This document shows positions 12,842-23,970 of a stretch of DNA of 64,000 nucleotides, one piece after another. This stretch comes from Elmis aenea. Taxonomy: Eukaryota > Arthropoda > Insecta > Coleoptera > Elmidae. The DNA lies in contig OX393577.1 of the NCBI GenBank assembly GCA_947652605.1, positions 48,397,494 to 48,461,493 of the forward strand, read 5' to 3'. Positions within the stretch are counted from its first letter, which is position 1, and each line of letters begins with the position of its first letter. The notes under the pieces were generated by a model. That model was given only the letters and a program-made list of their open reading frames with translations, searched no databases and was not told the origin of the DNA. A program made the translations under genes and the position numbers.

Positions 12842-12996
12842 GTGTTAATCCAAGAAAACAGCGCCGAGAAAGAACGACCTTCACAAGAGCACAACTAGAT
12901 ATACTAGAATCGTTATTTGGCAAAACCCGATATCCAGACATATTTATGAGGGAGGAGGTCGCTATCAAAATCAATCTTCCAGAATCAAGAGTTCAG
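12842..12996 (+). CDS. otd: Orthodenticle/ocelliless homeobox gene, internal exon (homeodomain residues 1-46)
   Basis: This 155-nt exon encodes most of a paired-like, Otx-class homeodomain. After two bases completing a codon from the previous exon it reads [19 protein letters not shown], with the homeodomain starting at the Gln of QRRER. It continues through [20 protein letters not shown] to PESRVQ, residue 46. From memory of the family, it differs from the Drosophila protein at only a few positions (Ile15, Ser18, Ile36). The preceding motif (G)[10 protein letters not shown] is also typical. Otd/Otx proteins are nuclear transcription factors that pattern the head, brain and visual system, and bind TAATCC-type sites. 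Upstream is a good acceptor, TTTTTCGCAG. Downstream the donor reads CAG|GCAAGT, a GC rather than GT donor. Using the nearby GT at 13001 instead would add four bases and break the frame of the next exon. Some insects have two otd paralogues; I cannot tell which this is. Confidence 0.95.
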
Positions 12997-13681
12997 GCAA
13001 GTACAAAATCATTAAATTCGTCTACGGCAAGACAATTAACAGGATTACTTCGATTAGTGCTGCTAACGCATGCTAGAACATTACCGTTTCAGTTTCAATA
13101 AGTTTGCACGAGGCGAAAGAATTTTATATTATGAAATAAAATAAAACATTTTTAATTTTTAATTTTTTCACGCAAAACTGCATTTAAAAGTGTAATGATG
13201 AAGTTATGCAATTTTTTTAACAAATTTTCCACTGCATGTGCACGTTGTAAAAATCGCGTAGTAGATAATGTAGAATTACACAAGATGTTTTTTTACAGCT
13301 TAAAAACAAAAGTGTATCGCAAGCTAAATTTCATTTGTATTCTTTGAAAATTCTGAAATTTGTTTATATTGTTGGTCAATCTTAGGATTTGTATCATAAA
13401 AAAATCTAGAAAACAAAGGTGAATCAAAACTCAAAAATTTACGTTTTTTAAAATTTCACATTTCATTTAGCTTTGTGGTTAATGTCAGGGTCAAATATTG
13501 TAATTTTTGATCCATTTACACATATCCGATAAAATCAAAGCTTTATTTTTAAAAACGAAGCTTTTAATTAAAAAAACTTATTTTAAACATGTATCAATAT
13601 TTGAAGTATGGAGTGAAGCGGAGCTGGAGCGGAGCAATTAAAAAAACTCCAAACCCCTGGGTTAAACTTACTTCTAAAGTC

Positions 13682-14148
13682 TGTTTTATACTATACTATT
13701 TTTTCGTTTAAGAAAATCGTATACGATTTTCTAGTACGGTGTCAATCAGAAATTACAAATCTTGAACCAAAAATTCGTACGAAATAACTACATGTTCTAA
13801 ATGCGTCCTATTTTAGCATGGGCGTGTTTTGTGGCATGGGCGCATGCGTATTCTACTGCAACTGTATCTGACCGCATGTAATTTAGGGTTAGGTTAACTG
13901 AAACAATCAAACGATGTTAAATACTACTTATTACCTTTAATCCCTCACAATTTATTTTGTAGGAATAAATATGTAGAATGGAACAAGCGTTAAATATGAT
14001 AAAAGTTACTAAAAAGTAACCAAAATATATTGTGGTTTTCGTACCAAAAAATAGTACAGTGTAAGAGGTTCATATTTTCCATGCTAAATTCTTGTATCAA
14101 AAATCGTATACGATTTTCTTAAACGAAAAAATAGTATAGTATAAAACA
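13682..14148. mobile_element. Short terminal-inverted-repeat element (MITE) in the otd intron
   Basis: A 467-bp element with nearly perfect inverted ends of about 48 bp. The left end starts TGTTTTATACTATACTATTT and the right end finishes with its complement. Both ends contain the palindrome AAAATCGTATACGATTTTC. The interior is non-coding. Superfamily not assigned. Confidence 0.75.
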
Positions 14149-15621
14149 ATCTAATAACACCAAAACAAACTAGAAAACAAATGGGAATAGCACGTTGAAA
14201 TTCATATGTTTCCTTTATTTTATTTAATTATTTATCTGTTGGCATAAAACTAACTAATAACTTAAAAACAAATGCGAATCGGAAGTAAAACTTAATTTCT
14301 TCTGCACTAAAATAATGTTATTTCATTTGGTTTTGTGCTCAACCCACTAGTAAAAACAAATCTAGAAAACAAAAGTAAACCGGAAAAAAATCACTTGTTT
14401 TTACATAATATTTTTTTAATTTATATTCATTACTAGTAATACAGAAAAAACTATGTAAAAAGCACGTGTTATGTTTAATGGACAAAAAAACTTAAATTAA
14501 CACAAAAAAAACGGGCTAGATCGCAACATTTTTTAAGCAAAAACAATTGAACTTAAAATTCCTGCGCCCCCTCAGTAAAATTGCGAGCCACGTTTCCTAT
14601 AAATCAATAAATTTGTTACGGTAGCTAGTACAGGAATATTTTCACCCCTTGTGACAATATGGGCAGATTTATTAGTGAGGCAATATCACACAAATTTGAA
14701 AGGCGTTGACAGTTGTCGATACGGCCATGAAAAATGAATTATGTATTTACACACTTTTAAACCGCAAGACAAACAGAAAAGTTTCACCTTTGTTTGCAGC
14801 ATGTACGACTGCAACTAAACACGAATTGGAGCTTTAAGATAACAAAACAATAATATCCGGGTAAAAGTAAAACAAAAGAACGACATCATTTTTGATTTCT
14901 TCTTGCATTCTAAGCATCATAATAAGCAATTTTAAGTGATGTCACTTCAAATTCTTGGCGCACTGTTGCCAAAATATATTTCAAAAAATATTTTACTGTA
15001 CCAGATTCATGGGGTGTAGTACCTAATATTTTTTTATTATTGGGAGGAGAACATTTCGCGTATGCGGTGCCTACTGCAATGATACAACATACAAAGCTAG
15101 GGGCGGCTTGTTTGCTATCCACTGGATAATGATTCAATTTGAAGGCTGGTTGCCCTTTTCAGATCGCACATCTGCTGTTTGTACGTATCGCAGCATGCAT
15201 GTTTGGCAGCCCGTTACTTTCATAATACGAAAAGAGTTGCAATAAACTGATACCTTTTTAATTTAACAGTGCAAGGATAAACCAAAAGAAAAAATATGTA
15301 AAAAAATAAACCTGAACAACAAAGGTATTTTTGATATGTAAATATTTTCCATACGCTACTACCAGCATAATTTATTTATTTTAAAGCCTGATGATATGAT
15401 AGGCTGTTTAAAGCAGATTTTTGAATAATTTTTAGTTATATATTAAAAATTAAGAATAAATTCCATACAGGCCAAGAAACAACTCGCTTTTCAGTTATCT
15501 ACGTAGATATTAAAGTGAACATGATTAATTCGAAGATTTATCATACTCCGTAGTGATTACACATAGTAACAGCATTTTGGTGATTGTAACTAAAACTTAA
15601 AAAAAAGATCAGTGTGTAGTA
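14149..15621. other. Intronic stretch without recognised features
   Basis: AT-rich intron sequence. A 75-codon minus-strand frame (14910-15137) has no recognisable domain and is not supported as a gene. Confidence 0.4.
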
Positions 15622-16264
15622 CAGGGTGGTTCAAATTCGATGGGATTACATGGGTATCTCGCTTAATAGTCAAGATAGAGAAACGGTTAAATTATCAAAA
15701 ATGTGCAGTTTCTTAGGACAAACTCAGAAATATTCTATCAGTTCCGGTTTTTGAGTTATTAAAGAAAAACTGTTTTTTTTTTTGGTTATATTTATAATGT
15801 GTCATATCTCCCTTATTGTTTTAAATATCGAAGAAGTTTATGAAAATTAATTTTAGATATTTTTATGTAGCTTTTGATAGTACCTACTGAAAAAAAATAT
15901 TTTCGCTCGCCGTTTAAACGTTATGACACAAACTCACCTTTTTTTAAATGAAAGCTTTAGTTGGCTATGACCCATTTAAATTCCTTGCTTTTTTTCCTTT
16001 CCTAATGTACTTATAGAGGTTGATGTATTTATTTTCAATAATACGCAAGTTAAAAAGGTTTTTTAATTTTTTTAAAGATGAGAAACAAAAAGTAGGCTGT
16101 GAAAACAAAAAAACAAACAAGAAAAACCGGAAATGATAAAATATATTTGAGAACCGTTGTTGGTTTGTCTCAAGAAACTGCACATTTTTGGTAATTTAAC
16201 CGTTTCTCTATCTTCACAATTAAGCGAGATACCCATGTAATCCCATCGAATTTGGACCACCCTG
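15622..16264. mobile_element. Family 1 foldback element, copy C (best-preserved reference)
   Basis: A 643-bp element, TA-flanked. It starts CAGGGTGGTTCAAATTCGAT and ends CGAATTTGGACCACCCTG. Both ends are intact and inversely repeated over more than 100 bp, including ATCTCGCTTAATAGTCAAGA and ACGGTTAAATTA. It serves as the reference for reading the broken copies elsewhere. Non-coding. Confidence 0.88.
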
Positions 16265-18852
16265 TACACCATTTTCTTATTGGACAAATGATAAATACAC
16301 TAAAATTGTTTAGATAAATATAAGCAAAAAATGTCGTATATATTTTATGTTCACCACTGTCAATGTGGGTATCTTTGCACCTGTGAGTCAAAATTTCTAA
16401 TCTCGGCTTACACAAAATTTGCTATTGAATTAAATTACCTTTTATCCATTGGTAATCGACAAAAATATGTAAAGTTTGGTATTCTTTAGATTAGACAATA
16501 TTTTCCTGTATAATAAAGGATTATTTAAATGGCCAATAGTACATATAGAAATTGGGTATCTTTTGGTCATACTTTAAAACCAGCTTTAAATTGGCTTGAT
16601 TTTTTATAAATTGTAACTAGTACAACAATGACCCAGCATTGAAATGACTTACCTCCAATTAAATATCGCATTAAAATAAATTTTAAGCTGACTTTCCTTG
16701 ATATAACTAAAATGTCGTGTAACTGTAGTAATGACTAATAATGACGAATAATTCTTTTTGCAGTGTATTGTTTATTAGTAGTCATATTTTTTAAGGTAAC
16801 ATTATTAAGTATTTTTGTTAACACAAAATTCTGTAATTAGCAATGACTTTCAAAGAAAAAAATTATAATCTATGCATGGTAACGAAACTAAAACTATACT
16901 AAAAATTAAAATTAACTTCAAAGTCATGATTTATAACTTCATTTTTTACTTAAAATGAATATGTTGGACTATAAGAACAAGAACCTTTTTATTCACATTT
17001 TCACAGCTTATTATTTTAGCTTTATCATAATGTCATCAGTCATCACATCCCTATGCGTAGGCCATTACAATTTTTCTATATTACATGTTTCATGTTTGCA
17101 TTATATCATTACAGACTAACTTTGCTGTTTGTTTGCGTTGCTTTTATTGTGAAAATTGGTATGCATTTCTAATAATAAACTACCCAACAACCCAACGTTT
17201 TATCAGTAGTGGTGTAATGTTATCCTGAAGAGCAGTTACCCAAACTTACCTTCACCGTATACTGCTTATAAGTTAGGTTAGATTAGGTTTAGTTATAAAA
17301 TAAAAGTTGGCCTAAAAACACCAGGACTCCTGGGTACTGGATATACGTTAAGCATTCTTTAATAAAATGCGTTTCAAGTCAATCATAATTCCTCACTTCT
17401 TCAGTAACCAAATTAAGCACTTAGTATCGGAAAATATTCCCAATTTCTAATGATTTGAGTAAATTTGATTATTATTTTAAAAGCATTTCTTTAATTTGGC
17501 AATTTGGCATACATTGTTGTGTGTTTGTGCAAATATAAAAAATCAGAAATATCTATTAAGTATCATTGCTCACCATGTAAAGATAGAAAACTTTTGAAAC
17601 TTAAAATACCAAAATTTATATAGACTGCTTACTTATTAGTTCCAGCTATGCAAAAATTGTTATGGTGTCGTGTATGTAATATCTTTGACCACTATTGTTC
17701 TGTTTTGGGAAACACAGACAAAGCACATTAGTGTTTAAAATGATACGTCCGAAAAAGTTTGTGGTATTTGATTTTTGTGAAGGTTTCCAAAAATGAATGT
17801 ATAGCAAATAGTTCATGAATAATATTAGTGAATATCCCGTGCGTTGGCATATCAATCACAGTTAGCTGCACGCAATGCTTCCGAAGTGGCACCCCTCGGA
17901 ACGAGTCTATCCAATCTTTCACCGCAGTAGAATAACTGTATGTATTTTATTCAATACAATAACACACAATGGCTACATACATGCACCGAGGGGGTAGTTT
18001 TCCATTAGTTCCCGGATTATTTAGGGTTGTTCCACGAGAAAACACCCCGCCTCTTGCCTTTATAAACCCTGCTCGGAGAACAGAACCATAAAAGAAGTAT
18101 TATCGAGTAACAATTTTTGTAAAGGGGAGTGAAATGTAATGGAAATTGATAGGGAAATATTCGCTCGAGGTGTAGGTCTTCGAATTATTCTGTCACGGAT
18201 TTACGTTTTGAATTTTGATGTGATTTTAATGATAATGTGCTGCTGATCGTTGTTAAAACACTTTTAAACATCATGGTTCCAAAATAAAGCAGATCGACCG
18301 TTATAAAAAATCTTTGAAAAATAAACTACCGTAAATTCATACTAAAAGCCATTTCGCCGTAACGTTTTATGCCGCCCGTTATTTACATCTATTTTATCTT
18401 AATGGTAAAAACAAACGCTATTTTTGTGGTGTTATAGCAGAAGTTGATATGTTACTTTTGTTCTTACATTATATGTAGACATAGCCAATACCTACATAAT
18501 AAGTAACATATCATATTTTCCCACCTAACTTTTTACAGAATAAAACATATCAGTATTTGTCAGTACCAATTGCGACTTATCAACTGAAAACAAAAACATT
18601 AAAATTTTGGACTTATCAGTTTCTGCCATAACGACACAGATTTAGTTTTAAGTTGGAATATTAACAGAGGCGCGTTTGAATATTTCTTACGATTAAACCT
18701 ATAATAAATTTGTTGTTTTTGTATTCAATTTATCCGATTTCAGTAGTTTCTTTCAACTTAAAAAATAAACGAGAATAATAATCAAGCAAATCTTAAAATA
18801 ATAGTTATTTATGTATCAAGGCCAAAACGTGTAACTTTTTCGGCCGTGTCTG

Positions 18853-18887
18853 GTTTGCTGGCTGAGACGTAGTCGAAGCCAGCAAAC
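18853..18887. repeat. Perfect 11-bp hairpin in a GC-rich patch
   Basis: GTTTGCTGGCT (18853-18863) is followed after 13 bases by its exact complement AGCCAGCAAAC (18877-18887). TTTTCGGCCG lies just upstream and resembles the CGGCCG-containing repeat at 19374-19504, so this may be part of the same decayed transposon. Confidence 0.5.
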
Positions 18888-19373
18888 AGGCAAGGACGAA
18901 AAGCTATGTTTTCGCCGAGGTGCATACTACAATATTTGTGCGATCGAATTAAAAACAATTTAAATTTTAGTATTTTTCAAAAATATAGGTTACAAACTAC
19001 GTGACATTCTGTCACTGACAGATGACGCCGTATGCTGTTAGCGGTGGAAACGTACTTGCATACTTCTGTACATAATTTAAATAACCTTTTTTTTGTGCGA
19101 TTGTAATGTTTTATTCATAAATTTAAACATTGATTGATTATTAATTACATAACGTTTACCATATCATATATTATTATTTATTAATACATAGTATAATTGA
19201 TAGCACATCATCTGTGTACGCTTATCAATTCTGGTAGTAAATTCTTTGAAAACCTTAACAACCTAAAGAACTCTACGTCACTACCCTTAGCGGGGAAGCC
19301 ATAATCTCAGAGAACTTATATTCAGACACGCACATGCGCTTTCAGTTCTGCTTAATGCAAATGATCTTTTTCG

Positions 19374-19504
19374 TACGCTGTAGCGGCCGAAAAAACTTTT
19401 TACTTTTTCGGCCGTTGCTAAGGATAGGGCCGGAAATGCAGTACTTTATGGTTGCTTACGCGTCCGTCAAATAACTGTTTCTAGTACGATCGCACAAAAA
19501 TGTA
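19374..19504. repeat. Dispersed repeat containing CCGTTGCTAAGGATAGGGCC
   Basis: The stretch GCCGTTGCTAAGGATAGGGC, then AATGCAGTACTTTATGGTTG, then CGTCCGTCAAA, then CTGTTTCTAGTACGATCGCA recurs almost unchanged at about 34380-34470. The partner motif GACAGATGACGCCGTATG (about 19018) also recurs near 34271. It is therefore one end of a mobile element; its other end here is decayed. Confidence 0.7.
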
Positions 19505-20142
19505 TTTTTTCTTTAGGGTTCTTAAATGATTATTATACAAGGTGGGCGCGGTAACAAGAGATCATGATTTTTTAATTTCAAATACATAATACATAGTTTA
19601 AGTTGAAAAGACTGTTACACGTTTTACCGCTAAATTTAATCCCAAACTATGCTACTTAATTGACATGTATCGGTGCTCGGTAGCGTGGCGCGCATTTGCA
19701 ATAAACTCGTTTTACAATAACAAAGATTGTGTAGAGACAAAAATTTTGGTGTCACTAAATTACTTCATCGTAATGATTCGATTCCGTCAGCTTAAGCTAT
19801 AAAGAAATGGGTTGATTGTTTTGAAACAACAGGTTCAGCACTAAACAGGAAGCATCTAGGACTACACAATACTTACTTTTCAAACGTCAGTCTGTCAAAG
19901 CTGTCAAAGCCGCTATCAAGCATAGAGTTGTAAACGTCCAGCTGTACTTTGGGTAGAATTCTGAGAAAGAATTTGAATTTGAATCCGTAAAGATTCGAGT
20001 AGTGGAAGAATTATAACCATTGATATAATCAAAAACCGCATCATTCCCGAAATTACGATTTTCTATGGCTAGCGAGATCCCCAGATCTTTTATCGTTTGA
20101 TAACTTTTAAAAAATCAAGTATTTACTCATCGTCCTCGCACC

Positions 20143-20754
20143 CAGTAGCGTAGCAAGGGGGGGGCGGGGGGTGCGGTCCGCCCCGGGCGGCACTTTTTTT
20201 GGGGCGGCACTTTTAGTCTACCCAAATGGGGTAAAAATGAAAATCTCGGGGTAATGAAGGAACAGTAGATATAATAATAAGTACCGGCACTGGCGCCATT
20301 AAATTCATAAAAATTAATTTAAAAAAAAAAGGAATTCGTGTCCAAGTTAGGTGATAAAACGGGCTACTTGACCTTACTTTACTGAAAACTCGCCCCCGTG
20401 TAACGACAGAAATTCCAAGTACCTAATAAAATTTATGATAGGGTACCACCCATTCGATAAAATTATGAAACAATTCATTTATTTTAGGCATTAAATTCTA
20501 TGCAGTTTTAAACTCTATTGTAACAAGGATTTTTTACTCTTATTAGAAATAATTTCGTGAGAGTGGGAGCGATCTGATTTAAGAAAATAAAAATCAAAAA
20601 AGGTTCTACCGTAAAACTGTAATTTTGGAAGATGTTACTTTTTTGTGTCGATCTCTGCTTGCTTTTGGAAAAATCAAAAGTTAGTAACGATTATTTATAG
20701 GGGCGGCAAATTCAGGGACCGCCCCGGGCGGCACAAACTCTAGCTACGCCACTG
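20143..20754. mobile_element. Non-autonomous hAT-like element with 8-bp target duplication
   Basis: A 612-bp element flanked by identical CTCGCACC (20135-20142 and 20755-20762). The terminal inverted repeats are CAGTAGCGTAGC on the left and GCTACGCCACTG on the right. GC-rich subterminal blocks GGTCCGCCCCGGGCGGCAC and GGACCGCCCCGGGCGGCAC occur at the two ends in the same orientation; each contains a near-palindrome. The 8-bp duplication and CAG...CTG ends fit hAT. No transposase remains. Confidence 0.85.
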
Positions 20755-20762
20755 CTCGCACC

Positions 20763-21177
20763 ATCAATAATTTTAAGCTAGGGCTTGCGAATAGATTGGC
20801 GCCAATCTCCGTTGAGATTTTGCAGCGAGTTATGGGGAACATGTTCGCGAATGCAGGAATGCTTACACAGAGAAGGTGGTGATCTACAAAATGTTATCTT
20901 TATCAAATGACTTTTAAGTACAATTTGTATCAATGGCGTAGTTTTGGCCTACCGATAACCTTGTTTTGAATAAAATAACAATTATTTTATTTAGCATTAC
21001 AGAGTTTTTCAAATCTCCCATTCCTGCGCGACACCCTGTATGAAAACTGTAGAAACGCCAATCGCTATAATTTAAAGTGTACCTTTACATTTTTAAAGAT
21101 TCAGTAAAATGTGTTTTTAACGAACAAATACAGCCGAAATAATTTTTGCAATAACAATTCGATTTTTTTATTTGCAG
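20763..21177. other. otd: End of otd intron with splice acceptor
   Basis: Non-coding. An isolated CACCCTGTA at about 21032-21040 looks like a lone transposon end. The segment ends in a T-rich tract and TTTGCAG, the acceptor used by the last otd exon. Confidence 0.5.
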
Positions 21178-21795
21178 GTGTGGTTTAAAAATAGGAGAGC
21201 GAAATGTCGGCAACAGTTACAGCAACAACAAAATAAACCATCCTCGAGAACCCCTACGACACCTACAAAAGCTAAACCCAGTAAATCGTCTCCTGTAGTG
21301 CCAACAACCAGTACCGCGTCATCCACAAACCTTCCAACACCGTCCACATCGGTTTCCCCGCCGGTTATCACCATCAAGAAAGAATCTCCACAAATACCTA
21401 GCAACTATCGCACTAACGGAAACCTTACGCCACTGGGAAGCAACACCAGTAGCGTTATCACGACACCCTCTCCTCCGATAACGCCATCCAGCAACACAGC
21501 CTTAGCTTACCAACACGACTCCTATAACTCCCTCAACTGGCACACGAATGGCCACAACTCATCGCCTCACCATTACTACGGACAAAATTACAATCCCGCA
21601 TATTATAGCCAAATGGAATATTTTAACCAGCAAGGTGGTCAAAATCAAATGCAAATGGGCAACCATATGGGGGGCACTTATCAAATGAGCGGATATCCTA
21701 GCAGCATGACCATGGGGATGAGTGCATCGCACCACCAAAACTTCAGCTCGCGACATCCTGACTGTAGTGTGGACTACATGAACCAAATGGTTTAG
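21178..21795 (+). CDS. otd: Orthodenticle/ocelliless homeobox gene, terminal coding exon
   Basis: This exon encodes 205 residues and a TAG stop. It opens with VWFKNRRAKCRQQL, homeodomain residues 47-60. Lys50 (AAA at 21187-21189) gives Bicoid/Otd-type DNA specificity for TAATCC. A short Gln run follows, then a Thr/Ser/Pro-rich segment. TSVSPP...ITIKKE (about 58-69) resembles the corresponding Otd segment and includes a possible SUMO site (IKKE). SVITTPSPPITP (92-103), HDSYNSLNWH (113-122), YYSQMEYF (142-149) and the terminal DYMNQMV (199-205) all have clear counterparts in Drosophila Ocelliless, as I recall that protein. The tail is far shorter than in Drosophila, which has large low-complexity inserts. 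The exon starts just after TTTGCAG; the in-frame TTG upstream of it is intronic. Its base composition is clearly more GC-rich than the surroundings. Confidence 0.96.
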   Translation: MWFKNRRAKCRQQLQQQQNKPSSRTPTTPTKAKPSKSSPVVPTTSTASSTNLPTPSTSVSPPVITIKKESPQIPSNYRTNGNLTPLGSNTSSVITTPSPPITPSSNTALAYQHDSYNSLNWHTNGHNSSPHHYYGQNYNPAYYSQMEYFNQQGGQNQMQMGNHMGGTYQMSGYPSSMTMGMSASHHQNFSSRHPDCSVDYMNQMV

Positions 21796-22115
21796 TTTTA
21801 ACCAGTTCGGGGCTTGCTACTATAAACAATTTTACATCGATATTTTAAAAAATTGATTAAGTACAAATTTTGGGAAGACAATCTTACGTTTTAAGTGCAT
21901 ATCATGAAGAATGTTCAACGATTACAAATATTTGTGGTTTATCTGTGTTTGTACTATATATCTTAGTGTACATATGTAGAAAAACATAAGCCAATCCTGA
22001 TGGCACTAAAAGAATTAAAAATAACTTGTAAATGATTTAATGTAAACGAGTGTAACAATTTTTGTCCGTAGTAATTTCTGAACAGTGTATTAATAAAACT
22101 ATTGAAGTTTGGTTC
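21796..22115 (+). other. otd: Probable 3' UTR of otd
   Basis: AT-rich non-coding sequence follows the stop codon directly. The first canonical AATAAA is at 22092-22097; the cleavage site would lie about 10-30 bases later. Extent inferred. Confidence 0.55.
22092..22097 (+). terminator. Candidate polyadenylation signal of otd
   Basis: AATAAA lies about 300 bases after the stop, the first canonical hexamer on the sense strand. A second AATAAA at 22384-22389 is an alternative. No transcript evidence. Confidence 0.5.
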
Positions 22116-23516
22116 AAACAACGTTTCGACACACTCAGGAAATGGTCAAATCCGAAATTATAATTTCTGTGATTTCTAGTTACTACCCTTAATTCTTTTT
22201 AGTAATAGAATTATTTAAACAAATTCATCGCCATTGTCTAAGTCTGTTAAAACAAGTGATCAAAGTTAATTAATTACAATTTAATTGAAATAATTTTAAT
22301 GGCTTTTTGCGATATTTTATTGAAGGAATTTTGTACCGTTGTACAGCAATTCACTCTGTGTACATAATGATCTATCTACTTATAATAAATGAGATTTATT
22401 CTACAAGTTGTCTACTGTTATTTTCCTTTTATAGTTTCCTTACATTTTACATTCACATAAATTGCAAAGTTAGCTAGCCGAGTAAAAAAGTAAGTAACGG
22501 TTACCATGATGGAATTTTAAAAACGTCAAATTGTGCATAGTGTAAAATAAATCATGAAATATATTTCACAATAATTAGTCTTACTGAATGTTCTAAATCA
22601 AATTTTAAACAACAATGAGTAACTAACATATGCATCAAAGTTTTCTCGCTACATTAACAAAGTTTACACTAACCATTTAAAGAAGCAAAATTTTTGTATT
22701 TTTTATATTTTAATATATTTTGAAAATTCATTTTATGGATATCGTAATTATTTTTTTTTAATGATTTACCATTCTGTAATATTAACTGTTAATATCAATG
22801 GACACTTAATACTGCAAATCAGGAAGAACTGTTTTTGACCTGCATAATCTCCCCGTTTTTAAAATTTATAACAACAAATTATTTACTAAAAATACATCTA
22901 ATAACTTGATTATATAAAACTGTCTACTGTGCGTGATTCCAGGATACATATTTCTGTATCTAAATTTGAAGGTAAGTCTTTTTATAAAATAGTATTCTGT
23001 ATACAATTATATGTAAAAATATGTATAGTGTCATACAAGCATACAACCCTTTAGGCGCAAAAGTATCAACAGGCTATGAGGTAAAACAATATACTTATTC
23101 GTCAACTTTTTATTTACTGTAAAATTATTTTTTTAATGAAATTATGCAAATAAATTTTAACTTTGGTTGTTTTGACTCTCGTGTTATATTTTGAATGAAA
23201 AATTGCAACTTTATTTTTAAGTTTGTGATGTCTAGAGGCTTATTCTCGGAAATTTTATTTAATTTTTGCTTCCCGTTGCCAAAAAAAACCGGAATACTTC
23301 CCGAGAAAAAAGTTTTAAAAAACAACTGCACTTGTACCTCGCTTTACGACCGCTCGTTGGGAAATCGGAAATAGAAATTGTCTGCATATTTATGTATTTT
23401 ACTATGAACAACAGAACAACAATGCGTCTCAATAAAAGATAAAATATTGTGCTCTTACAAACAATTTCCTATGAATCCCATTTAATTATGAAACGCATAA
23501 TAATTATGTGTATATA
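22116..23516. other. Intergenic stretch downstream of otd
   Basis: AT-rich and non-coding as far as I can see. It could include a longer otd 3' UTR if the second AATAAA is used. Confidence 0.4.
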
Positions 23517-23970
23517 CAGGGTGATCCAGATTCGATGGGATTACATGGGTATCTAGCTTAATACTCAAGATAAAAAAACGGTTAAATTACCTACCAAAAA
23601 TGTGAAGTTTCTTAAGACAAACGGAGAACCGCTTTCAAAATTATTTTATCACTTTCGGTTCTTGAGTTATTAGAAAAAAGTTTTTTTTTGTCATATTAAT
23701 AATAGGTCATATCACCGTTATTGTTGTAAATATCGATGTAAAGATTATGTTTAGATATTTTTATGTGAAATTCGATTGTACTAAAAAAAAAAAATTTACG
23801 CTGGCCTTTTAAAAGTTATGAAACAAACTTTCCTTTTTTTAAAGGGCCTATTTAAATTCCTTATTTTTTCTCATTCCAAATATATGTACTATAAAGGTTG
23901 ATGTAGTTATTTTCAATAATACGTAAGTTACGAAGGTTTTTTAGTTTTTTTTTAAAGATGAAAATGAAAA
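23517..23970. mobile_element. Family 1 foldback element, copy D, right end lost
   Basis: It begins after TA with CAGGGTGATCCAGATTCGAT and follows copy C through the arm and centre (TCATATCACCGTTATTGTTG, TTTTCAATAATACGTAAGTT). The similarity then stops near 23970, without the final inverted CCACCCTG. A deletion has removed about the last 250 bases. Confidence 0.75.

Larger units (their letters stand above)
16265..20142. other. Intronic stretch, no exon recognised
   Basis: Mostly AT-rich intron sequence. GGATTA motifs occur at 16518-16523 and 18014-18019. The repeats at 18853-18887 and 19374-19504 are listed separately. Confidence 0.4.
12997..21177 (+). other. otd: GC-AG intron of otd, 8181 bp, splitting homeodomain residues 46/47
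   Basis: The donor is GCAAGT (12997-13002) and the acceptor is TTTTTTATTTGCAG ending at 21177. Joining CAG to GTG gives the uninterrupted RVQ-VWFKNRRAK of an Otx homeodomain. GC donors are rare but recognised by the major spliceosome, and CAG|GCAAGT is the usual strong context. The intron carries a 467-bp inverted-repeat element, a family 1 element and an hAT-like element. I see no further exon in the rest. Confidence 0.85.

Noticed and set aside
21172..21177. TTG start giving a Met-Gln addition before the homeodomain end
   Set aside because: TTGCAG is the intron acceptor; the homeodomain is completed by splicing from 12996.
21168..21786. Minus-strand frames opposite the otd terminal exon
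   Set aside because: Antisense to a well-supported coding exon; compositions mirror it.
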